Positions 10,644 to 19,085 of a stretch of DNA of 64,000 bases are shown here, piece after piece. The stretch's first letter is position 1; each line of letters starts with the position of its first letter. The notes under the pieces are model-generated. The model was given only the letters and a program-made list of their open reading frames with translations, was not told the origin of the DNA and searched no databases. A program made the position numbers and the translations under genes. The DNA lies in assembly GCF_030296675.1 (NCBI RefSeq), contig NZ_AP027736.1, positions 496,001 to 560,000 of the forward strand, in the 5' to 3' direction. Source of the DNA: Demequina sediminis (lineage in GTDB: Bacteria; Actinomycetota; Actinomycetes; Actinomycetales; Demequinaceae).

Positions 10644-12035
10644 ATGGTGTCGACCCGTCTCGCCGAGCTGTGGGAGCGCAGCAAGCATCCGCGCCCGCGC
10701 GCCTGGGTCGCGGCCTGGACCGTGTTCCTGCTCTTCTCCGGCCAGGGGCTGCGCTATCTGCTGGGCATTCCGCTCTACACCCTGCTGGTCATCGCGACCG
10801 TCGGGGTCGTGCTCGTGTCGTATCGCGGGTTCGTACGCCGGGTCAACGTGCCGCCGCTGGTTGCGATGTTCACCTCGCTTGCCGCGCTGTCCGTGCTGTG
10901 GTCCCAGACGCGTGTGGTCACGGCGCTCGCGGCCGGGGTGCTCGCGATCACCACCGTGATCGCGGTGCTGGTCGCGCGCGGCACCAGCCGCGGCCAGTTT
11001 ATGGCCGCCTTGTACCGCGGGCTCCAGGCGAGCCTCGTGGTCGGAGTGCTCTTCGAGCTGTTCGTGGCGATCGTGATCCGCGGCCCGCTCGCACCGCTCG
11101 CGACGGACCTGTCGAGCGTCGCCAAGGTCGATGCCGCGGGTCAGCCCATCAAGTGGTCCCAGGGGCTGCTGTTCGAGGGCGGACCCATCCAGGGGTTCGT
11201 GGGCAACCGCAACCCCTTCGCGGCGATCGCGCTGTTCGCTGCGATCGTGGCGGTGATCCTGCTGCTGGAGCGCCGCGTGCGCCCCGTCGACGGGTACGTC
11301 ACGCTCGCGCTCGCGCTGCTCGTGCACCTGCTCACGGAGTCCGCGACGGTCACGGTCGCCGGGATCTACCTCGCGGGACTGGGGATCGCTGCGCTGCTGA
11401 TCCGCCGCGCGCGGCCGTCACTCAAGCGGCGGCTGTCCTTCGCGGTGCTGGCGTGCACCGCGCTGGTCGCGGTGCTCACGCTCAAGTACCGCGCCGAGAT
11501 CTTCGCGATGTTCGACCGCAGCCCCGACGCCTCGAACCGCACGCGCATCTGGGACGAGGTCGTGGCTCACGCGTGGCAGCGCCCCGAGGGCTGGGGCTAC
11601 GTGGGGTACTGGCCCATCTGGGAAGAGCCCTACCGCGGGATCGTCGACCGCGTGGGCGTCATGGCGACGCATGCGCACAACGCGTTCCTCGACGCATGGT
11701 TCCAGTTGGGCGTCATCGGGGCCGTGCTGCTCCTGGTGATGGTGGTGCTGTCCTTCGGAAGCGCGTGGCGACTCGTCGAGCGCGCCGGCTTTGGCGACAC
11801 CTACATCCCGCTGGGCTGGGCCGTGCTCACCGCGGCTCTCGCGCTCCAGGCGCTCACCGAGTCGCGGCTGCTCGTCGAGGGCGGCTGGTTCTTGCTGGTC
11901 GTCCTGTACTGCTCGGGCCCTGGCGTGTTCACGCTGTCGATCGTCGATCCCGAGCTGGTGCACACGGGGGCGCCGCCTGGCGATGCTGCCCAGGCGGACG
12001 ACCCCGTCGACGTGCTGACCCGGCGCTACCCCTAG
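10644..12035 (+). CDS. O-antigen ligase/polymerase-like multispanning membrane protein
   Basis: A 463-residue polytopic membrane protein with about a dozen hydrophobic segments and a large loop holding DASNRTRIWDEVVAHAWQRP and THAHNAFLDAWFQLGVIG. The latter HNxxL-type motif is typical of the Wzy_C/O-antigen ligase domain. Such proteins polymerise or ligate surface polysaccharide. ATG 10644 was chosen because GGAAGGAG lies about 13 nt upstream; the in-frame GTG at 10632 is too close to that site. The 227-bp gap to the divergent DUF2236 gene contains a TACGAT at 10533-10538 that may be the promoter. Its stop overlaps that of the convergent redoxin gene in a shared CTAG. Confidence 0.8.
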   Translation: MVSTRLAELWERSKHPRPRAWVAAWTVFLLFSGQGLRYLLGIPLYTLLVIATVGVVLVSYRGFVRRVNVPPLVAMFTSLAALSVLWSQTRVVTALAAGVLAITTVIAVLVARGTSRGQFMAALYRGLQASLVVGVLFELFVAIVIRGPLAPLATDLSSVAKVDAAGQPIKWSQGLLFEGGPIQGFVGNRNPFAAIALFAAIVAVILLLERRVRPVDGYVTLALALLVHLLTESATVTVAGIYLAGLGIAALLIRRARPSLKRRLSFAVLACTALVAVLTLKYRAEIFAMFDRSPDASNRTRIWDEVVAHAWQRPEGWGYVGYWPIWEEPYRGIVDRVGVMATHAHNAFLDAWFQLGVIGAVLLLVMVVLSFGSAWRLVERAGFGDTYIPLGWAVLTAALALQALTESRLLVEGGWFLLVVLYCSGPGVFTLSIVDPELVHTGAPPGDAAQADDPVDVLTRRYP

Positions 12036-12492
12036 GAGCGCTCGCCGCGCACCGCGGCGACCGTCTCGGCGGAGTCGAAGCTGCCCAGCGGTACCGTCGC
12101 GTACCGGGCGTAGAGCACCCTGCCGCCGTCCACCACGTAGGTGCCTGACTGCTGCAGGCCCATGCGCACGAACAGCCCGAGGGCAGCATGGGCGGTCTCC
12201 GACGCGACGATCCGACCGGCAAGCGCGGGATGACGCCGCTCGACGGAGGCGGCCTCGGAGGCGTCTCCCGGCACTATCACGAGCGGGACACCGATCTCGC
12301 CCGCCGCCGCCATCCGGGTGAGGTGGCGAAGGTGCTGGTGGCACACCGGGCACGTCGCGGTGCGCATGAGATAGAGGACCGTGGGGACGATGCCGCGAAG
12401 GCGTCGAGGCTCGTGGGCTCGCCCGTCGGGCTCACCAGGGTGAGGGTCGGCAGCGTGGCCCCGGCGGTGAGGGGCGCGGATAGGGTGGACAT
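12032..12492 (-). CDS. Peroxiredoxin/thioredoxin-fold protein, frameshifted near 12393
   Basis: A protein of about 153 residues resembling redoxin-like AhpC/TSA family members. It shows the redox motif YLMRTATCPVCHQHL (CPVC) and VIVPGDASEAASV after an N-terminal LPTLTLVSPTGEPTSLDAFA segment. The first 33 residues are in a different frame. Adding one base at the CC of 12393-12394 gives AFAGIVPTVLYL. It is divergent from a MarR regulator, with two matching palindromes between them. Thiol-peroxide detoxification is inferred from the family. Confidence 0.72.
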
Positions 12493-12514
12493 CGGTTCTC
12501 TGTTCGTGAGATGA

Positions 12515-12548
12515 GCAGGCAGCCTGCATAACAGGGCAGGGCGCCTGC
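12515..12548. promoter_or_regulatory. Twin palindromic operators between redoxin gene and MarR regulator
   Basis: Two near-identical palindromes, GCAGGCAGCCTGC (12515-12527) and GCAGGGCGCCTGC (12536-12548), lie 21 bp apart, two helical turns, in the 99-bp divergent gap. The spacing and symmetry suit paired dimers of the adjacent MarR protein. Binding is inferred. Confidence 0.6.
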
Positions 12549-12591
12549 GTATTCCCCGTGGTGAAGGGCCGTGGACGAGGCGGGAGGGCGC

Positions 12592-13062
12592 ATGACGTAC
12601 GAGGCGGAGCTGGCGGCGTTCGCCGCGGCGATCGACCAGGACATCGCGCGCCTGCTCATGGCGGCCTCGAGCGCGGTCAACGCGCGGGCGCTGGCCGCGC
12701 TGGACCCCGACGGCACCTCGGGGGTGCGCGTCGCTCACGTCCCCGTGATCGCCTCCCTCGATGCCCACGGCAGCCGCGTCGCGGACCTCGCCGCGCGCAT
12801 CGGCCACACTTGCCAGTCCGTCGCCGCGCTCGTGAGGGATCTCGAGCGCGCGGGGATGGTGGCCCTTGAGCCGGATCCCACGGACCGGCGGGCAACCCTG
12901 GTGACGCTCACGGCCGACGGCGCCGCACTGTGCGCCAAGGCAACCGAGATGATGCGGTCCGCCGAGCACGCGTGGCGGGACGAGCTCGGCGACGCGACCG
13001 TCGACTCGCTGCGTGCGACGCTGCGCAGGCTCGCCGCGGACGGAGCCGACTCGCCGGGCTGA
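12592..13062 (+). CDS. MarR-family transcriptional regulator
   Basis: A 156-residue winged-helix MarR regulator. The DNA-binding part is VADLAARIGHTCQSVAALVRDLERAGMV (key recognition residues near 75-95) and the wing is EPDPTDRRATLVTLT. ATG 12592 is preceded by GGGAGG 5 nt upstream; the GTG at 12571 has no ribosome site. It is divergent from the redoxin gene, and the twin palindromes in the gap are its likely operators. It has Cys residues (one in HTCQS, one in ALCAKA) that could sense oxidants. Confidence 0.85.
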   Translation: MTYEAELAAFAAAIDQDIARLLMAASSAVNARALAALDPDGTSGVRVAHVPVIASLDAHGSRVADLAARIGHTCQSVAALVRDLERAGMVALEPDPTDRRATLVTLTADGAALCAKATEMMRSAEHAWRDELGDATVDSLRATLRRLAADGADSPG

Positions 13063-13097
13063 CGGTGTGGCGCGTCCCGCTTGGACGCGCGGCTCGA

Positions 13098-13103
13098 TAC
13101 GTT
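13098..13103 (+). promoter_or_regulatory. Leaderless -10 element for the HNH lipoprotein gene
   Basis: TACGTT stands exactly 6 nt before ATG 13110, with no ribosome-binding site between. Confidence 0.5.
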
Positions 13104-13109
13104 CTCCTG

Positions 13110-14129
13110 ATGCTGAGGACACCCCTGGTTCGCGCGCGCCGTGGCGTGCCCGCCGTGGCCGCGCTCGTGATCGCGGGGGCGATGGCGCTGTCCGCGTGTG
13201 CGCAGCCCGCGACTCTGGCGGTGGGGGCGCAGCCGGGCCCGACCCGGGCGGTGGCCTCCCCGTCGGCGTCGCCCGCCACGCCCACCGTGCCCGTCTCCGC
13301 CACGCCGACCCCCGCTGCGCCCACGCCCACCGCGGGTCCGTCGGCGGGGACGGCGGAGGCCGCCGCGCTCGAGCTCACCGTGAAGGGGCGCGCCCCAAAG
13401 ACCGGCTACTCGCGCGAGCAGTTCGGGGACGGCTGGGTGGACGTGGACCGCAACGGGTGCGACACCCGCAACGACATGCTCGGGTTGCGCCTGAGCGAGA
13501 CCGTCATGTCGGGGCCGTGCCGCGTGCTCGAGGGCACGCTCGAGGACCCCTTCACCGGCGCGACCCTGCGCTTCGTGCGTGGGGGAGACAGCGAGGTCGA
13601 CATCGATCACCTGGTGGCGCTGTCCGACGCGTGGCAGAAGGGCGCCGCGACCTGGGAGTTCGCCCAGCGCGTCGCATTCGCCAACGATCCGCTCAACCTC
13701 GAGCCGGTCGACGCCGGACAGAACAGGGCCAAGGGCGACGGCGACGCCGCGACGTGGCTACCCCCGAACAGGGACTTCCGCTGCACGTATGTCGCGAGGC
13801 AGGTGGCGGTGAAGGCCAAGTACGGCGTCTGGGTCACGCAGGCCGAGCTCGACGCGATGCTGCGCGTGCTCGGGACGTGCCCGGGAGAGCCGCTGCCCGC
13901 ACCGGGCGACCAGCCGGTCCTCGCGGACAACGTCGGTCGGGCACCATCGGCGCCCGCGGAGCCGTCCTCCGACACCGACGCCTCGGCGGACCCCGTCTCC
14001 GAGCCCGACCCCGACATGGGGACGTGCACGGCCGCGAAGGCCGCCGGATACGGGCCGTACGTGCGCGGCGAGGACGTCGAATACGGGTACTACCGCGACG
14101 GAGATTCCGACGGCACCGTCTGCGAGTAG
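13110..14129 (+). CDS. Secreted lipoprotein with HNH (DUF1524-like) nuclease and Excalibur domains
   Basis: A 339-residue exported protein. A signal peptide ends in the lipobox LSAC (Cys near residue 30), so it should be lipid-anchored outside the membrane. A Pro/Thr/Ala linker follows (about 35-90). The nuclease-like domain has VDIDHLVALSDAW, NDPLNLEPVDAGQNRAKGD and WLPPN, the pattern of actinobacterial DUF1524/HNH proteins. The C-terminus (CTAAKAAGYGPY to DGDSDGTVCE) is an Excalibur calcium-binding module with DxDxDG-like acidic residues and two Cys. Roles in extracellular DNA degradation are inferred from the domains. The start is set by the promoter spacing. Confidence 0.85.
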   Translation: MLRTPLVRARRGVPAVAALVIAGAMALSACAQPATLAVGAQPGPTRAVASPSASPATPTVPVSATPTPAAPTPTAGPSAGTAEAAALELTVKGRAPKTGYSREQFGDGWVDVDRNGCDTRNDMLGLRLSETVMSGPCRVLEGTLEDPFTGATLRFVRGGDSEVDIDHLVALSDAWQKGAATWEFAQRVAFANDPLNLEPVDAGQNRAKGDGDAATWLPPNRDFRCTYVARQVAVKAKYGVWVTQAELDAMLRVLGTCPGEPLPAPGDQPVLADNVGRAPSAPAEPSSDTDASADPVSEPDPDMGTCTAAKAAGYGPYVRGEDVEYGYYRDGDSDGTVCE

Positions 14130-14148
14130 CGGCGCGTGAGGAGCGCCG

Positions 14149-14940
14149 CTACGACGCGGTGAAGACCCTCGCGACGCCCGCGAGGAGCCGCGCGCCGAAG
14201 CCGGTCGCCCCGACCGAGCGCCACGAGCCGTCGGCCTCGGCCTGCATCGTGCCGGCGATGTCGACGTGCGCCCACGGGGTGTCACCCACGAACTCCGCCA
14301 GGAACAGCGCCGCCGTGGTGGCGCCCGCGTGGGGTCCGCCCAGGTTCGCGATGTCCACGATCCCGTCCACGCCCTCCTCGACCGCGAGCGCGAGGGCGTC
14401 CATCATGACCAAGCGGCCCTCGGCATCGGTGTTCTTCACCTCGACCGTCGTGCCGTTGTGCGCGATGAGCACGTCGCCCAGCTTGGTCGCGGTGCCCGAC
14501 GGCATGTTGTCGGTGCACATGAGCCAGCCGGTGACCGTCGCGGTCGCGCCCTGGTCCCTCAGCGCCGTGAACGCGCCCAACACCGCCGCGGCGCCGCCCA
14601 TGTCGATCTTCATGAGCAGGTGCATCGGGTCGGACGGCTTGAGGCTGATGCCTCCCGAGTCGTACATGATGCCCTTGCCGACGAGCCCCAGGTGGCCGGT
14701 CGACTCGCCCTTGGGCGTGTAACGCAGCACGATCATGCGCGGCTCCTCGGCGCTGCCGGCGTTGACGCCCAGCAGCCCGCCGTAGCCCATCCGGGTGAGC
14801 TGCTCGCGGTCGAAGGACTCGACCTCGAAGCCGAACTCGGCGCCCAGCTCCGCGGCCACGCCCGCGAGGTCGGTCGCGGTGAGGAAGCCGGCGGGGGAGT
14901 TGCCCAGGTCGCGCGAGACCACGGTCGCGCGCACGCCCAC
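14149..14940 (-). CDS. M17 leucyl aminopeptidase catalytic domain lacking the N-terminal domain
   Basis: 263 residues corresponding to only the C-terminal catalytic half of a cytosolic M17 aminopeptidase (usual length about 480-500). Metal and catalytic motifs are present: GKGIMYDSGGISLKP, MKIDMGG and NTDAEGRLVMMDAL. The N-terminal macro-like domain is absent. The coding frame runs back to the DUF305 stop at 14978 with no ATG; GTG 14940 has AGGA 5 nt upstream. A complete paralogue, pepA, lies at 58897-60333. This copy is either a working short form or a deletion remnant. Without the hexamer-forming N-domain, activity is doubtful. Confidence 0.75.
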   Translation of the reverse strand: MGVRATVVSRDLGNSPAGFLTATDLAGVAAELGAEFGFEVESFDREQLTRMGYGGLLGVNAGSAEEPRMIVLRYTPKGESTGHLGLVGKGIMYDSGGISLKPSDPMHLLMKIDMGGAAAVLGAFTALRDQGATATVTGWLMCTDNMPSGTATKLGDVLIAHNGTTVEVKNTDAEGRLVMMDALALAVEEGVDGIVDIANLGGPHAGATTAALFLAEFVGDTPWAHVDIAGTMQAEADGSWRSVGATGFGARLLAGVARVFTAS

Positions 14941-14977
14941 GAGTCCTGCCGCGATGCGCGCCGCTCGCGGTGCCCTC

Positions 14978-15418
14978 CTACTCGTCGAGCATGCGCTGCA
15001 TCTGGGCGATCTCGTCGCGTTGGGCCTCGATGATCTGGTCGCACAGACGCTCGATCTCGGGGTCGGTGATGCTCGCCTCCTCGCACACCAGAATCGCGCG
15101 CGAGTGGTGGGGAATCATCGAGTAGAGGAACGCATCGTTGCCCACGAATGCCTCGGTGCGTGCGAAGAGGATCCCCGTGACGAAGAGGCCGGTGAACCCC
15201 ACCAGCAGCCCGATGTTGAGGCGTCGGGACGGGTACATCCCCCACATCACGACGAGCATGATGACCCCCATCGCGCTCACGCCGATGAGGCTGATGTAGA
15301 GGTTGCTGAGGTTCGGGTAGGCGTGGCTCCACTGGTCGGACTGAATCAGGCTGAACGCGAACATCACGATGAAGCTCGCGGTGAGCGCGATCGCCAACTT
15401 GAGGTACGGCTTGCTCAT
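14978..15418 (-). CDS. DUF305 membrane protein
   Basis: A 146-residue protein with three hydrophobic segments (about 7-25, 40-60, 70-88), followed by a short DUF305 domain with DAFLYSMIPHHSRAI and EIERLCDQIIEAQRDEIAQM. DUF305 proteins are ferritin-like four-helix proteins often found with copper or metal resistance genes; the MIPHHxxAI histidines are the presumed ligands. GGGAGGAC precedes ATG 15418. The truncated M17 peptidase follows after 37 bp in the same direction. Confidence 0.8.
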   Translation of the reverse strand: MSKPYLKLAIALTASFIVMFAFSLIQSDQWSHAYPNLSNLYISLIGVSAMGVIMLVVMWGMYPSRRLNIGLLVGFTGLFVTGILFARTEAFVGNDAFLYSMIPHHSRAILVCEEASITDPEIERLCDQIIEAQRDEIAQMQRMLDE

Positions 15419-15486
15419 GCTTGTCCTCCCTTGCGTCTCGTAGGAGACAAGGGGAGGGGAGCCTGCGGTATTCCGCGGCTCCGGCG

Positions 15487-16098
15487 TCAGCGAACCTCGA
15501 GACCCGCCATTCGGGTCGCGAGGCGTGCCTCGAGCCCGGAGCGCACGGCGGGCCACTCGCGGTCGAGGATCGAAAAAACCACGGTGTCGCGCAGCGTGCC
15601 GTCGTGCCACACCTGATGCTGGCGCAGCACGCCGTCCTGGTGGGCGCCCAGCCGCGCGATCGCGGCGCGGGACTGGTGGTTGTGCCAGTGCGTGCGGAGC
15701 TCGACCGCGATGCACCCGAGCACGTCGAACGCCCGCTCGAGGAGAAGGAGCTTCATCGCGGGGTTGATGCCCGTGCCGTGCGCGTCGCGGCCGAGCCACG
15801 TGCTGCCGATCTCGAGCCGGCGGTGGTGTTCATCGAGATGCAGGTAGGTGGTCATGCCCACCGCGCGTCCGGTCGCGGCGTCGACCACGGCCCACGGCGC
15901 GACCTCGCCGCGGGCCTGCGCCGCGAGCCGCGCCTCGATCTCCGCGACCATCTCATCGGGCGAGGGAATGCGCGTGTACCAGGTGCGCCACAGCTCGCCG
16001 GGCGTCACGGCATCGGCAAGGTCGTCGCGGTGGGACTGGGACAGCGGCTCGAGACGCGCGAGCGCATGCTCGAGGACTGGGGTGGCAGAGAAGGACAT
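15487..16098 (-). CDS. GNAT-family (RimJ/RimL-like) N-acetyltransferase
   Basis: A 203-residue GNAT acetyltransferase with GRAVGMTTYLHLDEHHRRLEIG, a WLGRDAHGTGINPAMKLLLL acetyl-CoA loop and ELRTHWHNHQSRAAIARLGA. As read, the frame runs in from ppgK without a stop. One missing base at 16145-16149 explains this, and ATG 16098 is then the natural start. The substrate is unknown. Confidence 0.8.
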   Translation of the reverse strand: MSFSATPVLEHALARLEPLSQSHRDDLADAVTPGELWRTWYTRIPSPDEMVAEIEARLAAQARGEVAPWAVVDAATGRAVGMTTYLHLDEHHRRLEIGSTWLGRDAHGTGINPAMKLLLLERAFDVLGCIAVELRTHWHNHQSRAAIARLGAHQDGVLRQHQVWHDGTLRDTVVFSILDREWPAVRSGLEARLATRMAGLEVR

Positions 16099-16129
16099 GG
16101 GGACGATGCCTGGGTCGGGTCGGGTCGTC

Positions 16130-16995
16130 TCAGGCGCCGGCGGCGGGGGCGTCGCCTGGGCGGCCTTGGCCGCGGCCTTCGCAGCCTTCTTGGCCGCGTC
16201 CTTGGCGGACTTCTCGGCGGCCTTGGACTCGTCCTTCTCCCGCCGCGTCGACACCGCTGCCGCGGCGGCGGCGCCGACGATTCCGGCGCCGTTGAGCAGC
16301 TCGGCAGGGATGATGGGCGCGCGCAGGCGCAGCTTGGGCAGGAACATGTGGTGCGACTTGGAGACGCCGCCGCCCACGATGATGAGGTCCGGCCAGAGGA
16401 GCCGCTCCATCTCGGAGTAGTACTTCTGCAGCTGCTCGATCCACTGCTCCCAGTCGTAGCCGTGGCGGTCGCGTGCCGACTCCGCCGCACGGTCCTCGGC
16501 ATCGTGACCGTCGATCATGATGTGGCCGAGCTCGAGGTTGGGTACCAGGGTGCCGTCGACGATCATCGCGGTGCCGATTCCGGTGCCGAGGGTCGTCATG
16601 AGGATCGAGCCCGACCGGCCGTGTGCCGCGCCGTACTTGAACTCGCCGTAGCCCGCGGCGTCCGCATCGTTGAGCACGTGGACGTCGTGGCCCGCATAGT
16701 CCCTGATGATCGCGCGAAGGTCCGTGCCGATCCAGCTGTCGTCGACGTTCGCGGCCGTCTTGACGATCCCGTGCTGCACCACCCCGGGAAAGGCCACGCC
16801 GATCGGGACCTTGGTGGGCGGGTTGAACTTGGTGATGACCTTGGCGACCGTGCGCGCGATCGCGTCGGGCGTCGAGGGCTGGGGCGTGGGGATGCGGTAG
16901 CGCTCCTCGAGGAACTCACCCGTCCTGAGGTCGACGGGCGCGGCCTTGATGCCCGTTCCTCCGATATCGACTCCGATGGCGATGTGCTTGCTCAT
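16130..16995 (-). CDS. ppgK: Polyphosphate glucokinase, 3' end frameshifted into GNAT gene
   Basis: A ROK-family glucokinase that phosphorylates glucose with polyphosphate (and ATP) in actinobacteria. ROK motifs are GVDIGGTGIKAA at the N-terminus, VHVLNDADAAGYGE (catalytic Asp) and TLGTGIGTAMIVDG. A Lys/Ala-rich tail follows residue 255. The sequence reads through to the GNAT domain. Adding one G to the run 16145-16149 (plus strand) creates a TGA at 16130-16132 and a normal 288-residue enzyme. ATG 16995 overlaps the map stop as ATGA, so map, ppgK and the GNAT gene form an operon. Confidence 0.88.
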
Positions 16996-17872
16996 GGCAG
17001 CGTGAGAACCTCCGGTCCGGTCTCCGTGATGACGATCGTGTGCTCGAACTGCGCGACCCACGAGCCGTCGCTGGTGACGACCGTCCAGCCGTCGTCCCAC
17101 TCGTGGTTCTCCTCGGAACCCATGCACAGCATCGGCTCGACGGTGAAGACCATGCCGGGCTCGATGATGTCGGCGTGATGCGGAGCCGCGTCGTAGTGGG
17201 GGATCACGAGGCCGGTATGGAAGGCGGGTCCCACCCCGTGGCCCGTGTAGTTGCGCACGGACTCGAAGCCGTGTCGCGTCGCGTACTTCTCGATCACGCG
17301 CCCGATCACGTTGACCGCGCGGCCCGGCTGGGCGGCCTTGATGCCGCGCATCATCGCCTCGTGGGTGACCTCGACCAGCCTGGTGGCGTCGGCGGAACCC
17401 TCGCCCGCGATGAACGAGCCGCAGTTGTCGCCGTGCACGCCGCCCTTGAAGGCGGTGATGTCGACCTTGACGATGTCGCCCTCCTCGATCACGGTCGAGT
17501 CGGGGATGCCGTGGCAGATGACCTCGTTGACCGAGGTGCACAGTGCCTTGGGGAACGCCGGGCGGCCCGCGGCTCCCGGATAGCCCAGGGTCGAGGGGTA
17601 TGCGCCGTGGTCGAGCACGAACTCGTGGCCGATCCTGTCGAGCTCGTCGGTGGTGACGCCGGGCACGACGTGGCGGCCGACCTCCGCGAGGGCCTGCGCG
17701 GCGATCTTCGCGCTCACCCTGATGCGGTCGATGGTCTCGGCGTCGTGAACGTCACCGCCGTTCCACAGCGTCGCGCGCTTCTTGCCCACGTACTCGGGCC
17801 GGGCGATCCCGGCGGGGACCTCGCGGAGGGGGACACGGTGCCCTTGGAGATGCTTTCGCGGACGGGGCTCAT
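16992..17872 (-). CDS. map: Methionine aminopeptidase type I, frameshifted near 17828
   Basis: Removes initiator methionine from nascent proteins. The pita-bread metallopeptidase ligands are visible: VKVDITAFKGGVHGDNC (two Asp), NYTGHGVGPAFH, FTVEPML and the last Glu before HTIVITETG. The N-terminus (MSPVRESISKGTVSP, from ATG 17872) is in another frame. Adding one G to run 17828-17832 gives SPLREVPAGIARPEYVGKK and about 293 residues, typical of the longer actinobacterial type Ic enzyme. TAGACT 7 nt upstream suggests a leaderless transcript. Confidence 0.9.
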
Positions 17873-17879
17873 GCCTGGC

Positions 17880-17885
17880 AGTCTA
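17880..17885 (-). promoter_or_regulatory. Leaderless -10 element for map
   Basis: On the minus strand TAGACT is followed by 7 nt and ATG 17872. It lies in the 31-bp gap to the divergent small gene. Confidence 0.5.
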
Positions 17886-17903
17886 TTCACGGAGGCGATG
17901 CCC

Positions 17904-18101
17904 ATGTCCAACGACGATGATCAGCCGGTCGAGTACTACTTCAACACGCGCACGCGAATGGTCGAGAAGGGCCGGGTCAGCTCCTGGGAGCACCTGATGG
18001 GTCCGTACCCGACCGCCGAGGAGGCCGCGGGTGCGCTTGAGATCGCCAAGGCCCGCAACGACACGTGGGACGACGATGACGACTGGGGAGACGACTCGTA
18101 G
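17904..18101 (+). CDS. Small SPOR-like domain protein
   Basis: A 65-residue acidic cytosolic protein (QPVEYYFNTRTRMVEKG, then WEHLMGPYPTAEEAAGAL and an Asp-rich tail). Similar short proteins beside map in actinobacteria are annotated as SPOR-domain proteins; I recall this rather than derive it. ATG 17904 has GGAGG 8 nt upstream; ATG 17898 would be too close. The function is unknown. Confidence 0.65.
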   Translation: MSNDDDQPVEYYFNTRTRMVEKGRVSSWEHLMGPYPTAEEAAGALEIAKARNDTWDDDDDWGDDS

Positions 18102-18145
18102 CCACGGCCGCGCCTCGGCCCCGCGACCACGCCGCCCCCCGCGCG

Positions 18146-18246
18146 CTTTCGTAAGTCACACATCTGGCGCCACGTGGGTCCGTGTCTGAGCACGAATCGC
18201 CGCGCACCCGGCCTCAGATGTGTGACTTGCGGCAGGGGAACGAAAG
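18146..18246. repeat. Long interrupted palindrome between convergent genes
   Basis: A perfect 14-bp inverted repeat, AAGTCACACATCTG (18153-18166) and CAGATGTGTGACTT (18215-18228), flanked by a second pair CTTTCGT (18146-18152) and ACGAAAG (18240-18246). It fills most of the 154-bp gap between the SPOR-like gene and panB. No T-run follows. It may be a terminator or a mobile palindromic element. Confidence 0.6.
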
Positions 18247-18255
18247 GGCAGAGCC

Positions 18256-19062
18256 TCAGCTCTCGAACGTGTGCTCCGGACCAGGGAAGGTCACGGACTT
18301 GACCTCGCCCACGTAGCCGGCCGCGGCATCGGTCATCGCCTTGCCCACGGCCCCAAACTGCTTCGAGAAGCTCGGGTGCCAGTCGCCCACGCCGGCCATG
18401 TCGAGCCACACGAGCACCTGGCCGTCCGTGTCCGGCCCGGCCCCGATCCCGATCGTGGGGATCTCGAGCGCCTCGGTTACGGCCCTAGCTGCTGGCGCGA
18501 TCACCATCTCGAGCACCACCGCGAAGGCTCCGGCCTCCTGCAACGCGAGCGCATCGGCGACCAGCTCCTCGACCCCGTGCTCGCCGCGACCCTGGATGCG
18601 GCGTCCGCCCAGCGCGTTCTCGCTCTGCGGAGTGAAGCCCAGGTGGCCGCAGAACGGGATGCCGGCATCGGTCACGGCCTTGACCTGGCGAGCGATGCGG
18701 CGCCCGCCCTCGAACTTGATCGCCTGCGCGCCCGACAGCTTCATCATGCGAATCGACGACTCGACGGCCTGCTCGGGCGAGATCTCGTACGACCCGAAGG
18801 GGAGATCGGCGACCACGAAGGCGTGCTCGGCACCGCGAACGACGGCCCGCGCGAACGGGATCATCTCGTCGAGAGTGAGCGGCACCGTGGACTCGAGGCC
18901 CAGCATGTTGTCGCCCAGCGAGTCGCCCACGAGCAGCATGTCGGCGCCGCCGGCGTCGAAGGCCCGTGCGGTGGGGAAGTCGTACGCGGTCAGCATGGCG
19001 ATCTTCTCGCCTCGCTGCTTCATCTCCTTGAAGTGGTGGATCCTGACCTTCTTGCGGCTCAT
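18256..19062 (-). CDS. panB: 3-methyl-2-oxobutanoate hydroxymethyltransferase
   Basis: A 268-residue PanB, the first committed enzyme of pantothenate synthesis: ketoisovalerate plus methylenetetrahydrofolate gives ketopantoate. Typical stretches are MLTAYDFPTARAFDAGG, LVGDSLGDNMLG (metal-binding Asp), GHLGFTPQ and EIPTIGIGAGPDTDGQVLVW. Length is normal. AAGGTGGAG precedes ATG 19062. Confidence 0.95.
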   Translation of the reverse strand: MSRKKVRIHHFKEMKQRGEKIAMLTAYDFPTARAFDAGGADMLLVGDSLGDNMLGLESTVPLTLDEMIPFARAVVRGAEHAFVVADLPFGSYEISPEQAVESSIRMMKLSGAQAIKFEGGRRIARQVKAVTDAGIPFCGHLGFTPQSENALGGRRIQGRGEHGVEELVADALALQEAGAFAVVLEMVIAPAARAVTEALEIPTIGIGAGPDTDGQVLVWLDMAGVGDWHPSFSKQFGAVGKAMTDAAAGYVGEVKSVTFPGPEHTFES

Positions 19063-19085
19063 GGCTCCACCTTCTCACGCGCGGA

